A DNA stretch of 64,000 bases, taken from contig NZ_SCFM01000030.1 in NCBI RefSeq assembly GCF_004138295.1, positions 26,139 to 90,138 of the forward strand. The letters are read 5' to 3'. Source of the stretch: Ectobacillus funiculus. Its GTDB lineage: Bacteria; Bacillota; Bacilli; Bacillales; Bacillaceae_G. The position numbers and the translations under genes are program-made. This document shows, piece after piece, positions 28,594-36,572 of this stretch. Below the pieces are notes generated by a model. The model saw nothing but the letters and a program-made list of their open reading frames with translations, was not told the DNA's origin and searched no databases. Numbering within the stretch: position 1 is the first letter of the stretch; each line of letters begins with the position of its first letter.

Positions 28594-29262
28594 TTACCTT
28601 TTATCTAACTTTTTAGTAAAATAATCTCCAGTAAACTGGATGATAAACACAAGAATTAAAATAGCCACTGTCGCAACAAATGTTAATAATGGATTGCTTC
28701 CTTGGAATCCTTCTAAATAGGCAAAGTTTCCAAGCCCTCCAGCTCCGATAACGCCGGCCATGGCCGTATAGCTAACAAGAGCGATCGCCGTAACAGTAAT
28801 CCCTGAAACTAAGGCTGGCAATGCTTCTGGTATAAGCACCTTAAAAATGATTTGTCCATTAGAAGCTCCCATCGCATAAGACGCCTCTATAACACCTTTA
28901 TCAATCTCGCGGAGCGCAATTTCGACCATGCGGGCATAAAACGGTGCTGCACCAATGATTAAAGCAGGCAGTGCAGCATTGGCTCCTAGAATACTTCCCA
29001 CAAGTAACTTTGTAAACGGAATAAGCAGTACAATCAATATAATGAAGGGGATTGAACGAAATATGTTTACAAACAATCCAATCACCGTATTGACAGCCTT
29101 GTTTTCCCACATATTACCTTTATTAGTTAAAAACAAAAGTAATCCTAATGCTAGTCCTAGAATGAATGTAACTGTAACTGAAATAGCTGTCATATAGATG
29201 GTTTCTTGCGTTGCATCGATTAGTTTTTCCAATTTAATTAGCTCTAACCACTCATTGTTCAT
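28594..29262 (-). CDS. metP: Methionine ABC transporter permease
   Basis: 222 residues from the ATG at 29262, preceded by GAGGTGGTC; it overlaps metN by 11 bases. Five or six transmembrane helices and the EAA-type loop GASNGQIIFKVLIPEALPAL (about residues 135-154), which docks on MetN. The MetI/MetP permease family imports methionine and methionine sulfoxide. Confidence 0.95.
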   Translation of the reverse strand: MNNEWLELIKLEKLIDATQETIYMTAISVTVTFILGLALGLLLFLTNKGNMWENKAVNTVIGLFVNIFRSIPFIILIVLLIPFTKLLVGSILGANAALPALIIGAAPFYARMVEIALREIDKGVIEASYAMGASNGQIIFKVLIPEALPALVSGITVTAIALVSYTAMAGVIGAGGLGNFAYLEGFQGSNPLLTFVATVAILILVFIIQFTGDYFTKKLDKR

Positions 29263-30280
29263 ATTCGACCACCTCAACTTCTACCATCTTACCTCGAATA
29301 AAAGCAATGGCTCTTACAATCTCCTCATTCTTACCTTGAAGCTGAACAAACAATGTCCCATAGGAGCCTTTTTGCGTTTGGGAAATTTCTCCTTGCAAAA
29401 TATTAACATCCACTTCAAAATGACGAATCAAATCCGTAATAAGGGGCTTCTCCGCAGCATCACCAACAAATGTTAATTTTACAATCTTCCCGCCTGGATA
29501 CTTATGAAGCAGTTGTCCAATTGTTTCTCTTGCTTCATCTGATTCAGTAACCTGCTGCACAAACTTTTTGGTTGTTGCATGTTTGGGATGTTTGAATACT
29601 TCCAGAACTTCGCCTTGCTCCACAATGTTCCCACTCTCAATAACAGCCACACGATGGCAAATTTTTCGAATTACATGCATCTCATGAGTAATGAGCACAA
29701 TCGTCAAGCCGAGTCTTTCATTAATATCAACTAATAAATCCAAAATAGAATCTGTTGTTTGCGGATCAAGAGCAGATGTTGCTTCATCACACAGCAGTAC
29801 CTTTGGATTATTTGCAAGCGCACGCGCTATGCCAACACGCTGCTTTTGCCCGCCGCTAAGCTGTGATGGATACGCATCTCCCCGCCCCTCTAGTCCAACC
29901 AAACGAATAAGTTCATCAACACGTTTTTGGCGCGCTTCTTTTGGAACCCCAGCGATTTCTAATGGAAACGCTATGTTTTCGCGTACCGTACGGGACCAAA
30001 GAAGATTAAAATGCTGGAAAATCATCCCGATTTCTTGACGAGCCTTGCGCAGCTCCTTGCCGCGAATCGCAGAAATAAGACGCCCTGCCACTGTAATACG
30101 GCCGGAAGTGGGCTTTTCCAGCTGATTCAGCATACGTATTAATGAGCTTTTCCCAGCTCCGCTATATCCAATAATGCCAAAGATTTCTCCTTGGCGAATC
30201 TCTAAATTTGCATCATGAACAGCTGTAACTGTTCCACTTTTTGAACGGTAGATTTTCTGGACGTTCTCTAGTAGAATCAA
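29252..30280 (-). CDS. metN: Methionine ABC transporter ATP-binding protein
   Basis: 342 residues starting at TTG (GGTGAGAGGATA upstream). Walker A GYSGAGKSS (about 37-45), signature LSGGQKQRVGIARAL, Walker B VLLCDEATSALD, H-loop LITHEMHV. The C-terminal NIL/ACT domain (about 265-340) senses methionine and inhibits transport from inside. First gene of metNPQ, controlled by the SAM riboswitch in its leader. Confidence 0.97.
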   Translation of the reverse strand: MILLENVQKIYRSKSGTVTAVHDANLEIRQGEIFGIIGYSGAGKSSLIRMLNQLEKPTSGRITVAGRLISAIRGKELRKARQEIGMIFQHFNLLWSRTVRENIAFPLEIAGVPKEARQKRVDELIRLVGLEGRGDAYPSQLSGGQKQRVGIARALANNPKVLLCDEATSALDPQTTDSILDLLVDINERLGLTIVLITHEMHVIRKICHRVAVIESGNIVEQGEVLEVFKHPKHATTKKFVQQVTESDEARETIGQLLHKYPGGKIVKLTFVGDAAEKPLITDLIRHFEVDVNILQGEISQTQKGSYGTLFVQLQGKNEEIVRAIAFIRGKMVEVEVVEYEQ

Positions 30281-30317
30281 TATCCTCTCACCTCTTCATT
30301 ACATCATATTTTACAGT

Positions 30318-30490
30318 AAAAAAACCTCTCTGCTTCAGACAAGCAGAAAGGTTTCGAACAATCGCCGTATATCCTTTCCTCTCATCTCTCAAAGCATTCG
30401 CTTCGCAGGAATTGGCACCATTTCAACATGTGCTGACGGTTGCCGGGCTTCACAGGGCTCAGTCCCTCCACCTCTCTTGATAAGAGAACA
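30318..30490 (-). ncRNA. SAM-I (S-box) riboswitch upstream of metN
   Basis: On the minus strand: P1 strand CTCTTATCAAGAG(A)GGTGGAGGGA, then the hallmark CTGAGCCCTGTGAAGCCCGGCAACC region (about 30440-30463), the P3 arm, the GGTGCCAATTCC segment and GAGAGATGAGAGG closing P1. It is followed by a terminator hairpin, arms 30341-30354 and 30322-30335 (one mismatch), then a T run. High SAM should stop transcription before metN. Confidence 0.95.
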
Positions 30491-30710
30491 TCAAGCATAA
30501 ATTACCTGATGTGTTTCATGTTTTATCATATCATTGAAATTCTATCAATCTCACATATCTATGTCAACAATAATAAATTATTATTTTAAGAAAATCATAA
30601 AGTAAATTACGCCATGATTTTAATACATTTCTCTATACTTAAAATACAGAAAATTATTATTTTTGAAATTTTTCAAAAAAATATAAATATGCAAAAAAAA
30701 AAGCGAGCAT
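30491..30710. other. AT-rich spacer between yusD and the metNPQ leader
   Basis: 220 bases, strongly AT-rich, holding the metN promoter on the minus strand and the end of the yusD transcript. An A-rich tract followed by GCGAGCATTTAAGCTCCC near yusD could be a weak terminator. Confidence 0.35.
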
Positions 30711-31055
30711 TTAAGCTCCCTTTTCTAACGGCTTGCATATATGAAACAGCGATTCTGCCAATAAAAGTGTTCGGTATGATCCTATATACTCCGTTCCCTT
30801 CCACCTTAGCAGCAGTTGTAACCGAACAAGACCGCTTACTAAACTATGTAAGTCCTCTTCTTTCCAAAATGTAATCGTATCTGTTCCCTTTATTCCTTCT
30901 AACAATGTGATTTCATGGCGTGACATTTTTAAAGCACAGCTTTCTTCCTTAAACCGAAAACACATAACCTTTTCCTCCAAAGGCAAAAGCGGCTCTAAAT
31001 GCTGCTGAGTGCTTGCATAATTTGCAAACGACCGCAACAATGCTTGTAACGTCAT
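30711..31055 (-). CDS. yusD: YusD-like protein, possible SCP2-type lipid-binding fold
   Basis: About 114 residues from the ATG at 31055 (GAGGAG 8 bases upstream); the frame opens further upstream. The position, next to metNPQ and before yusE-yusF, matches B. subtilis yusD. The pattern of beta strands (VMCFRFKEESCALKMS, EITLLEG), a TITFWKEEDLHSLVSG helix and a closing amphipathic helix resembles SCP2 sterol/lipid-carrier domains; this is my reading and not proven. No signal peptide. Confidence 0.65.
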   Translation of the reverse strand: MTLQALLRSFANYASTQQHLEPLLPLEEKVMCFRFKEESCALKMSRHEITLLEGIKGTDTITFWKEEDLHSLVSGLVRLQLLLRWKGTEYIGSYRTLLLAESLFHICKPLEKGA

Positions 31056-31142
31056 TTCCATCACTCCTCGTGAATAAGGTGTTGTATATATTTTCCATTT
31101 ATTCACAGAGCAACCCTTTAATAATAGCTCGACATTTTCTTC

Positions 31143-31463
31143 TTATTTCTTAGGAAATATGTCGAGTTTTTGCAATTCATTATAAATAAAGTCTACTGAC
31201 TGGAACGCGTACATTCGTTTCGCAACAATGCCGCGCTTGAAAACAAGCAGGCACGGCACACTTTCAATCTCATATCGCTCCGCCAAATAAGGAGCATAAT
31301 TGAGATTGACTGTACCGACTGTAAGCTCAAGCGCCGCCTCTACAACTGTTAACATCCTCTTCGCAAGCTGGCACGTTCCACACATGGGCGTCTGCACATA
31401 AAGAACTGTTGCTTCTTCCTCTTGAATGTTGCTTTCCACATCTTCCCCTGTCCATTCAATCAT
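31143..31463 (-). CDS. yusE: Thioredoxin-like protein YusE
   Basis: 106 residues with a thioredoxin fold. The active site is C28-G-T-C31 in TPMCGTCQLAK, and ESVPCLLVFKRG carries the cis-proline. The CGTC dipeptide differs from the usual CGPC of thioredoxin, so its redox potential should differ. No signal peptide: cytosolic. It lies 11 bases after yusF, and both may be one transcript. Confidence 0.92.
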   Translation of the reverse strand: MIEWTGEDVESNIQEEEATVLYVQTPMCGTCQLAKRMLTVVEAALELTVGTVNLNYAPYLAERYEIESVPCLLVFKRGIVAKRMYAFQSVDFIYNELQKLDIFPKK

Positions 31464-31474
31464 TCACGTCATCC

Positions 31475-31816
31475 TTACTTTAAAAATTCTGCATACACGT
31501 CTATATCTGCTCCAAGCAACACGCTTGCAAGGTGCTGCACTGGTGCTGTCGCTACTTCCCGGTACGTACGGTCAATATACAAATGTTCTGCATGCGGGAA
31601 TTCACGCTTGAATTGCCTGCGAAGCTTCTCGCCTGCTTCATCTGCATCAACCAGTATGTACACCTCTTTATCATAGAGCTTGTCAACAAATTCGTCCATT
31701 TTAGATGAACTGATCGTTCCATTTGTGCATACGATTTCTACAGGCTCTTTAATAAGATTTGCAATTTTCTTCTTATCGGATCTTCCCTCAACAATTATCA
31801 CTTTTTCCATTTCCAT
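31475..31816 (-). CDS. yusF: Toprim-domain protein YusF
   Basis: 113 residues, a stand-alone Toprim domain: VIIVEGRSDKKKIANL with the catalytic glutamate at the N-terminus and ILVDADEAGEKLRRQF with the DxD pair. Related small Toprim proteins include RNase M5. RnmV is longer (about 186 residues) and lies elsewhere; this shorter form is YusF, of unknown substrate, probably nucleic acid. The GGTGAT site fits the ATG at 31816 or the GTG at 31819. Confidence 0.88.
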   Translation of the reverse strand: MEMEKVIIVEGRSDKKKIANLIKEPVEIVCTNGTISSSKMDEFVDKLYDKEVYILVDADEAGEKLRRQFKREFPHAEHLYIDRTYREVATAPVQHLASVLLGADIDVYAEFLK

Positions 31817-31935
31817 CACTGTGCATCACCCGACTAATGTAGACTATGATACAACCTTAATATATAGTATATTCTTTCTTTTCGTCTTGTTTCCTGTTTT
31901 ATCGAAACTGACCATACGCAAATATTGTCAATTTT

Positions 31936-32073
31936 GCTAAAGAAAACTCGTCGATTGACAAACCGGCAGGCGCAGACAGAGACGTAGTTGCACTTACACT
32001 TTATTCCTAAAATGTCCCGATATGTCGAGTTAACTTCTCGTTGGAAAATTTATATTTTTTTAAAGTGTAAAAA
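31936..32073 (+). repeat. Dispersed repeat family R, copy 13
   Basis: Full length with a mutated left hairpin (CTCGTCGATTGACAAACC); GCGCAGACAGAGACGTAGTTGCACTTACACTTTATTCC and the right end TTTAAAGTGTAAAAA are clear. It abuts the gcvH terminator. Confidence 0.9.
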
Positions 32074-32080
32074 GCAAGAA

Positions 32081-32101
32081 GGAGACGGTTTGTCCGTCTC
32101 C
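32081..32101 (-). terminator. Terminator of gcvH
   Basis: Arms GGAGACGG (32081-32088) and CCGTCTCC (32094-32101), followed on the minus strand by TTCTTGCTTTTT, which lies within repeat copy 13. Confidence 0.75.
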
Positions 32102-32108
32102 TCATTCT

Positions 32109-32492
32109 TCACCCTTGATTTGTCATTTTCTCATATTGCTCAGCAGTTAATAAGCTATCAAGCTCAGTTGCATCCGCAAGCTCAACAACTACCATCCACG
32201 CACCTTCGTACGGAGACTCATTCACAAGCTCAGGGCTATCACTTAACTTTTCATTTACTTCCACAACTTTACCGCTCACAGGCGCATAAAGTTCAGAAAC
32301 TGTTTTCACGGACTCTACGCTACCAAACGGCTCATTCGCCTTTAATGCAGCACCAACCTCCGGAAGCTCCACAAATACAATATCACCAAGCTCATGCTGC
32401 GCAAACTCAGTAATACCGACGATTACACGGCTCCCATCTACTTTCACCCATTCGTGCTCTTCAGAATAACGCAACTCTTTAGGAATGTTCAT
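32109..32492 (-). CDS. gcvH: Glycine cleavage system H protein
   Basis: 127 residues from the ATG at 32492 (GGAGGGG upstream). The lipoylated lysine is K63 in [14 protein letters not shown]. GcvH shuttles the aminomethyl group in glycine cleavage; in Bacillus it is also the obligatory relay for lipoate transfer to the 2-oxoacid dehydrogenases. It is far from the other gcv genes, as in B. subtilis, consistent with this second role. Repeat copy 13 lies just downstream. Confidence 0.97.
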   Translation of the reverse strand: MNIPKELRYSEEHEWVKVDGSRVIVGITEFAQHELGDIVFVELPEVGAALKANEPFGSVESVKTVSELYAPVSGKVVEVNEKLSDSPELVNESPYEGAWMVVVELADATELDSLLTAEQYEKMTNQG

Positions 32493-32541
32493 TTTTGTCC
32501 CCTCCATATTTTGTATCAATTATGTAAATGCCCAGTCGGCA

Positions 32542-32898
32542 TTACAGCCATTCTCTCTCAAACTGCTCTTCATTAAAGCCAACTGTCACCTTGCTGCCAT
32601 TTGTCACAATAGGACGCTTAAGCAGCATGCCATCGGATGCAAGCAGATCTAGCATTTCCTCTTCACTTGCCGTCTTCAATGTATCCTTTAAGCCAAGCTC
32701 GCGATACTTCATACCGCTCGTATTGAACAGTTTCTTCAAATCAAGATCGCTTGCCTGATGCAGCTTGCGCACCTCTTCCTTAGACGGCGGATTTTCTACA
32801 ATATGTATCATGTTGTAGGAAATATCATGCCCTTCAAGCCATTTTTTTGCCTTTTGGCATGTTCCGCATTTCGGATAAGAATAAAATGTTACTGTCAT
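32542..32898 (-). CDS. yusI: ArsC/Spx-family thioredoxin-fold protein YusI
   Basis: 118 residues from the ATG at 32898. The Spx/ArsC signature FYSYPKCGTCQKAKKWL holds a CxxC at C11/C14. Spx itself interacts with RNA polymerase; arsenate reductases of this fold use the first cysteine. YusI's partner is unknown. No arsenic-resistance genes are adjacent. The order gcvH-yusI matches B. subtilis. Confidence 0.92.
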   Translation of the reverse strand: MTVTFYSYPKCGTCQKAKKWLEGHDISYNMIHIVENPPSKEEVRKLHQASDLDLKKLFNTSGMKYRELGLKDTLKTASEEEMLDLLASDGMLLKRPIVTNGSKVTVGFNEEQFEREWL

Positions 32899-33087
32899 AC
32901 CTATCACCTGCCCTTTACTATCTGTATTGTAGCATAGATGGGTATTTTTTTCCTAATTTGCTCACCTATGGCAAGCTTTATACTACTCTTCGCTGTCTAT
33001 TATGTTTATCCTGCAAAGTGTTCTTGTTCGCTATCGAGAACGATGTGCACTCTCACATATTTCAAAGCAGCAGTGTCCTCTTGATTT

Positions 33088-33104
33088 TGGCACACAACTT
33101 GCAT
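33088..33104 (+). promoter_or_regulatory. Sigma-54 (-24/-12) promoter of the aldehyde dehydrogenase gene
   Basis: TGGCACACAACTTGCAT matches the sigma-54 consensus TGGCACN5TTGCW completely, with GG at 33089-33090 and GC at 33101-33102 exactly 10 bases apart. It is 40 bases before the start codon. A GTTCT...AGAAC dyad (about 33021-33042) upstream may bind an activator. Confidence 0.9.
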
Positions 33105-33143
33105 GTATAAAAGGTGAATATAGTGAGAATAGGGGGAATGAGG

Positions 33144-34682
33144 ATGGCTTACGCAACAAAAATGATCTACGCAGTACCAGGTGAACAGGGTGCAAAAATT
33201 TCATTTAAAAGCCGATACGACAATTTTATCGGAGGGAAATGGACAGCTCCAGTTGATGGACAATACTTTGATGCAATATCCCCTGTTACTGGGCGAGTGT
33301 TTTGTCAGGTAGCACGTTCACAGGCTGAGGATATAGAGCTGGCACTTGACGCCGCTCATGCCGCAAAAGACAAATGGGGCAAAATGTCAGTTGCAGATCG
33401 TGCAAACATTTTAAATAAAATCGCGGATCGCATGGAGCAAAATTTAGAAATGCTGGCCGTGGCAGAAACATGGGATAACGGAAAACCAGTTCGTGAAACT
33501 CTCAATGCCGATCTTCCGCTAGCAATTGATCATTTCCGTTATTTTGCAGGCTGCATCCGCGGACAAGAGGGTACGATTGGTGAGGTTGACCAAGATACTG
33601 TTGCGTATCATTTTCATGAACCTCTCGGCGTTGTGGGTCAAATTATTCCTTGGAACTTCCCGCTTCTTATGGCAACGTGGAAGCTTGCTCCTGCTCTCGC
33701 GGCTGGAAATTGCGTTGTGTTAAAGCCAGCAGAGCAGACACCTGTCAGCATTATGGTATTGGTAGAGCTTATTGCTGATTTACTTCCAGACGGTGTCCTG
33801 AATGTTGTAAATGGTTTCGGTCTTGAAGCCGGTAAGCCGCTTGCTTCAAGCAATCGCATCGCCAAAATCGCGTTTACAGGAGAAACAACAACAGGTCGTC
33901 TTATCATGCAGTATGCCTCGCAAAACCTGATCCCTGTTACGCTTGAACTAGGCGGAAAATCGCCAAATATTTTCTTTGAGGATGTGCTTGATGCAGATGA
34001 TGATTTCTTTGATAAAGCAATCGAAGGATTCGTATTATTTGCATTGAACCAAGGTGAGGTTTGCACGTGCCCTTCGCGTGCGCTCATCCAAGAGTCCGTC
34101 TATGACCGCTTTATGGAGCGGGCCCTGCAACGCGTAAATGCGATTAAGCAAGGCAACCCGCTTGACCCTGACACAATGATTGGTGCACAAGCCTCCGCTG
34201 AGCAGCTTGAAAAAATTCTTTCCTATATTGATATTGGTAAACAAGAAGGTGCCGAGCTTCTAGCAGGAGGCGGGCGCAACGTATTAGATGGTGACTTAGA
34301 GAACGGCTATTATGTAAAGCCAACCGTATTTAGGGGTCACAATAAAATGCGCATTTTCCAGGAAGAAATCTTTGGTCCAGTTGTTTCTGTTACAACATTT
34401 AAAACACCGGAGGAAGCGCTCCAAATCGCCAATGATACGCTTTACGGCTTAGGTGCAGGCGTTTGGACACGCGATATCAACAAGGCATACCGCTTCGGCA
34501 GAGCGATTGAGGCAGGACGCGTTTGGACGAACTGCTACCACTCCTACCCTGCCCACGCGGCATTCGGCGGATACAAAATGTCAGGTATCGGCCGTGAAAC
34601 ACATAAAATGATGCTCAGTCACTACCAACAAACGAAAAATATGCTTGTGAGCTACAGCCCGAAAAAATTAGGATTCTTCTAA
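33144..34682 (+). CDS. NAD-dependent aldehyde dehydrogenase (acetaldehyde dehydrogenase, AldA/ExaC type)
   Basis: 512 residues from the ATG at 33144 (AGGGGG upstream; the frame opens earlier at 33114). It oxidises aldehydes to acids with NAD. Catalytic cysteine near residue 307 in [13 protein letters not shown], general base glutamate in [10 protein letters not shown] (about residue 271), NAD contact PWNFPLL near residue 170. The NQGEVC motif marks the acetaldehyde dehydrogenase II group. It is first in a sigma-54-controlled set followed by a DUF779 gene and adh. Confidence 0.93.
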   Translation: MAYATKMIYAVPGEQGAKISFKSRYDNFIGGKWTAPVDGQYFDAISPVTGRVFCQVARSQAEDIELALDAAHAAKDKWGKMSVADRANILNKIADRMEQNLEMLAVAETWDNGKPVRETLNADLPLAIDHFRYFAGCIRGQEGTIGEVDQDTVAYHFHEPLGVVGQIIPWNFPLLMATWKLAPALAAGNCVVLKPAEQTPVSIMVLVELIADLLPDGVLNVVNGFGLEAGKPLASSNRIAKIAFTGETTTGRLIMQYASQNLIPVTLELGGKSPNIFFEDVLDADDDFFDKAIEGFVLFALNQGEVCTCPSRALIQESVYDRFMERALQRVNAIKQGNPLDPDTMIGAQASAEQLEKILSYIDIGKQEGAELLAGGGRNVLDGDLENGYYVKPTVFRGHNKMRIFQEEIFGPVVSVTTFKTPEEALQIANDTLYGLGAGVWTRDINKAYRFGRAIEAGRVWTNCYHSYPAHAAFGGYKMSGIGRETHKMMLSHYQQTKNMLVSYSPKKLGFF

Positions 34683-34688
34683 AAAACA

Positions 34689-34722
34689 AAAGCTTCCGCT
34701 TGCCTCTCGCAGCGGAAGCTTT
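34689..34722. terminator. Hairpin between aldehyde dehydrogenase and DUF779 genes
   Basis: Arms AAAGCTTCCGCT (34689-34700) and AGCGGAAGCTTT (34711-34722). The T run after it is short (TTCAT), so it may be an mRNA-stabilising or attenuating hairpin more than a full terminator. Confidence 0.6.
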
Positions 34723-34742
34723 CATATTAGGAGGTGTACACT

Positions 34743-35099
34743 ATGGAAACAATACAGCGAGTTACCGCAACCGATGCAGCACTTTCGCTTATTCAGTATT
34801 TACAAAGTAAGCACGGTCCTCTTCTCTTTCATCAATCAGGCGGCTGCTGTGACGGAAGCTCGCCAATGTGTTATCCAGCAGGTGATCTTTTAATCGGAGA
34901 TCATGATAAATTACTCGGTTATATAGGGGGCTGCCCATTTTATATTGCCCATGCACAATATGAGTATTGGAAACATACACAGCTTATTATTGATGTAGTG
35001 GATGGCAGAGGAGGAATGTTCTCACTCGAAGGACCAGAAGGAAAACGATTTTTAACACGATCGCGCGTATTTACCGCTCAAGAACTACAGCAGCTCTAG
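34743..35099 (+). CDS. DUF779 protein
   Basis: 118 residues from the ATG at 34743, preceded by AGGAGGTG. Cysteines at 35, 36, 43 and 64 (GGCCDGSSPMC; GGCPFY) and His70 give a metal-binding-like pattern. DUF779 genes commonly sit beside acetaldehyde/aldehyde dehydrogenases, so a link to that enzyme (cofactor loading, regulation or aldehyde sensing) is likely, but no function is known. Sandwiched between the aldehyde and alcohol dehydrogenase genes. Confidence 0.88.
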   Translation: METIQRVTATDAALSLIQYLQSKHGPLLFHQSGGCCDGSSPMCYPAGDLLIGDHDKLLGYIGGCPFYIAHAQYEYWKHTQLIIDVVDGRGGMFSLEGPEGKRFLTRSRVFTAQELQQL

Positions 35100-35199
35100 A
35101 AAAGCGGAATCGACACGATTTATCCCTAGAGGAAATGATTCTTCATAAATTTACTTTTTTGCAAATGGCAGGATTGTCTCCTGTCATTTTTTATATAAA

Positions 35200-35262
35200 T
35201 GTGCCGATAAATCGTCCAATTCGTGCCGTTTTTTCGGCACGAATTGCCAAACTTTCGGCAAA
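35200..35262. promoter_or_regulatory. Array of TGCCG...CGGCA dyads upstream of the adh sigma-54 promoter
   Basis: A perfect 11-base inverted repeat, AATTCGTGCCG (35218-35228) and its complement (35235-35245) with a TTTTTT loop, is flanked by GTGCCGATAAATCG (35201-35214) and TTGCCAAACTTTCGGCAA (35244-35261). Position, 40-100 bases before the -24/-12 site, suits enhancer sites for an NtrC-type activator, such as the one at 36573-38036. Confidence 0.55.
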
Positions 35263-35299
35263 CGCTTTCATTTTGTGCACCCCTACACAGCTAAAAAGT

Positions 35300-35316
35300 T
35301 GGCATAGCTTTTGCTT
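35300..35316 (+). promoter_or_regulatory. Sigma-54 promoter of adh
   Basis: TGGCATAGCTTTTGCTT: GG at 35301-35302 and GC at 35313-35314 with 10 bases between. One base departs from TGGCAC. It is 46 bases before the adh start codon. Confidence 0.8.
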
Positions 35317-35361
35317 TTATAAAAGATGTAGTGTGAAAATAAAAAAGGGGGAGATTTGAAA

Positions 35362-36393
35362 ATGAATACAAATAAAATGATGAAGGCGGCCATTGTAAAT
35401 GAGTTTAAACAGCAGCTTGAAATTAAAGAAGTACCGATTCCTGAAATCGGCTACGGTGAAGTGCTTGTCAAAATTAAAGCTTGCGGCGTCTGCCATACAG
35501 ACCTTCATGCCGCACATGGCGATTGGCCGATAAAGCCAAAGCTTCCGTTAATTCCAGGACATGAAGGTGTCGGGATTGTAGAGGAAGTAGGTCCTGGCGT
35601 AACCTCCATTAAAGAGGGGGATGCAGTCGGCATTCCTTGGCTGTACTCCGCTTGCGGTGAATGCGAATATTGCTTAACCGGACGCGAAACATTATGTCCG
35701 CATCAATTGAATGCCGGCTATTCCGTGGATGGCGGCTATGCTGAGTATTGTAAAGCTCCTGCCAATTACATCGTTAAAATCCCAAATGGTCTCAGCTTTG
35801 AAGAGGTTTCTCCCATTTTCTGCGCTGGTGTGACAACGTATAAAGCATTAAAAGTATCCGAAGCGCAGCCTGGTGATTGGGTTGCGATTTACGGAATCGG
35901 CGGTCTCGGACACGTTGCCTTACAATATGCAAAAGCGATGGGCTTTAACGTAATTGCTGTTGATATTCAAGACGACAAGCTTGAACTAGCCACAAAGCTA
36001 GGTGCAGATATTACAATTAACGGCTTAAAGGTAGATCCTGTCCAAGAAATTTATGAACGTGTTGGCGGTGTCCAATCCGCTATCAGCGTCGCTGTAACAA
36101 AACGGGCTTTTGAACAAGCCTACCGCTCTGTGAAACGCGGCGGCACTCTCGTTGTTGTTGGTCTTCCAAACGATGAACTGCCAATCCCAATTTTCGATAC
36201 TGTCTTAAATGGCGTAACGGTAAAAGGCTCCATCGTCGGAACGAGAAAGGATTTACAGGAATCCCTTGCCTTTGCAGCACAAGGCAAAGTTCGTACAAAT
36301 ATTGAAGTACAGCCGCTCGATAACATTAATGAAGTATTTCAGCGTATGGAAAAAGGACAAATTAATGGTCGCATTGTCTTAACGATGGCTTAA
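35362..36393 (+). CDS. adhP: Zinc-dependent alcohol dehydrogenase (AdhP/AdhT type)
   Basis: 343 residues from the ATG at 35362 (GGGGGAG upstream). Medium-chain fold. Catalytic zinc ligands C41 and H64-region ([17 protein letters not shown]) and structural zinc CxxCxxC...C in [18 protein letters not shown] motif [11 protein letters not shown]. It interconverts ethanol-like primary alcohols and aldehydes, feeding the aldehyde dehydrogenase upstream in the same cluster. It has its own sigma-54 promoter, so it can be made independently of the first operon. Confidence 0.93.
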   Translation: MNTNKMMKAAIVNEFKQQLEIKEVPIPEIGYGEVLVKIKACGVCHTDLHAAHGDWPIKPKLPLIPGHEGVGIVEEVGPGVTSIKEGDAVGIPWLYSACGECEYCLTGRETLCPHQLNAGYSVDGGYAEYCKAPANYIVKIPNGLSFEEVSPIFCAGVTTYKALKVSEAQPGDWVAIYGIGGLGHVALQYAKAMGFNVIAVDIQDDKLELATKLGADITINGLKVDPVQEIYERVGGVQSAISVAVTKRAFEQAYRSVKRGGTLVVVGLPNDELPIPIFDTVLNGVTVKGSIVGTRKDLQESLAFAAQGKVRTNIEVQPLDNINEVFQRMEKGQINGRIVLTMA

Positions 36394-36439
36394 AATTTGT
36401 CTACAGTCGTATCCTCACTCTGCACACAAAATACTCTTG

Positions 36440-36459
36440 CCCCCGTGTAAAAACGGGGG
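36440..36459. terminator. Terminator between convergent adhP and the NtrC-type regulator
   Basis: Arms CCCCCGT (36440-36446) and ACGGGGG (36453-36459), loop GTAAAA; short T-rich tail. Confidence 0.6.
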
Positions 36460-36572
36460 TCTTGTATCAGATTAGCAAGGGTCCTGATTCAGCAAATCCA
36501 GTCTTATTCCTGATGCAAATAATACTCGCATTGCTTTAGTATGAGAAAAGATCAAACTGTGTCTGGTTCTTC

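Noticed and set aside
32394..33110. Short plus-strand frames across gcvH/yusI and the spacer
   Set aside because: Antisense to real genes, without ribosome sites or protein-like composition.
35120..35262. Terminator after the DUF779 gene
   Set aside because: The 11-bp dyad at 35218-35245 has its T run in the loop, not after the stem, so I interpret it as a regulatory palindrome.
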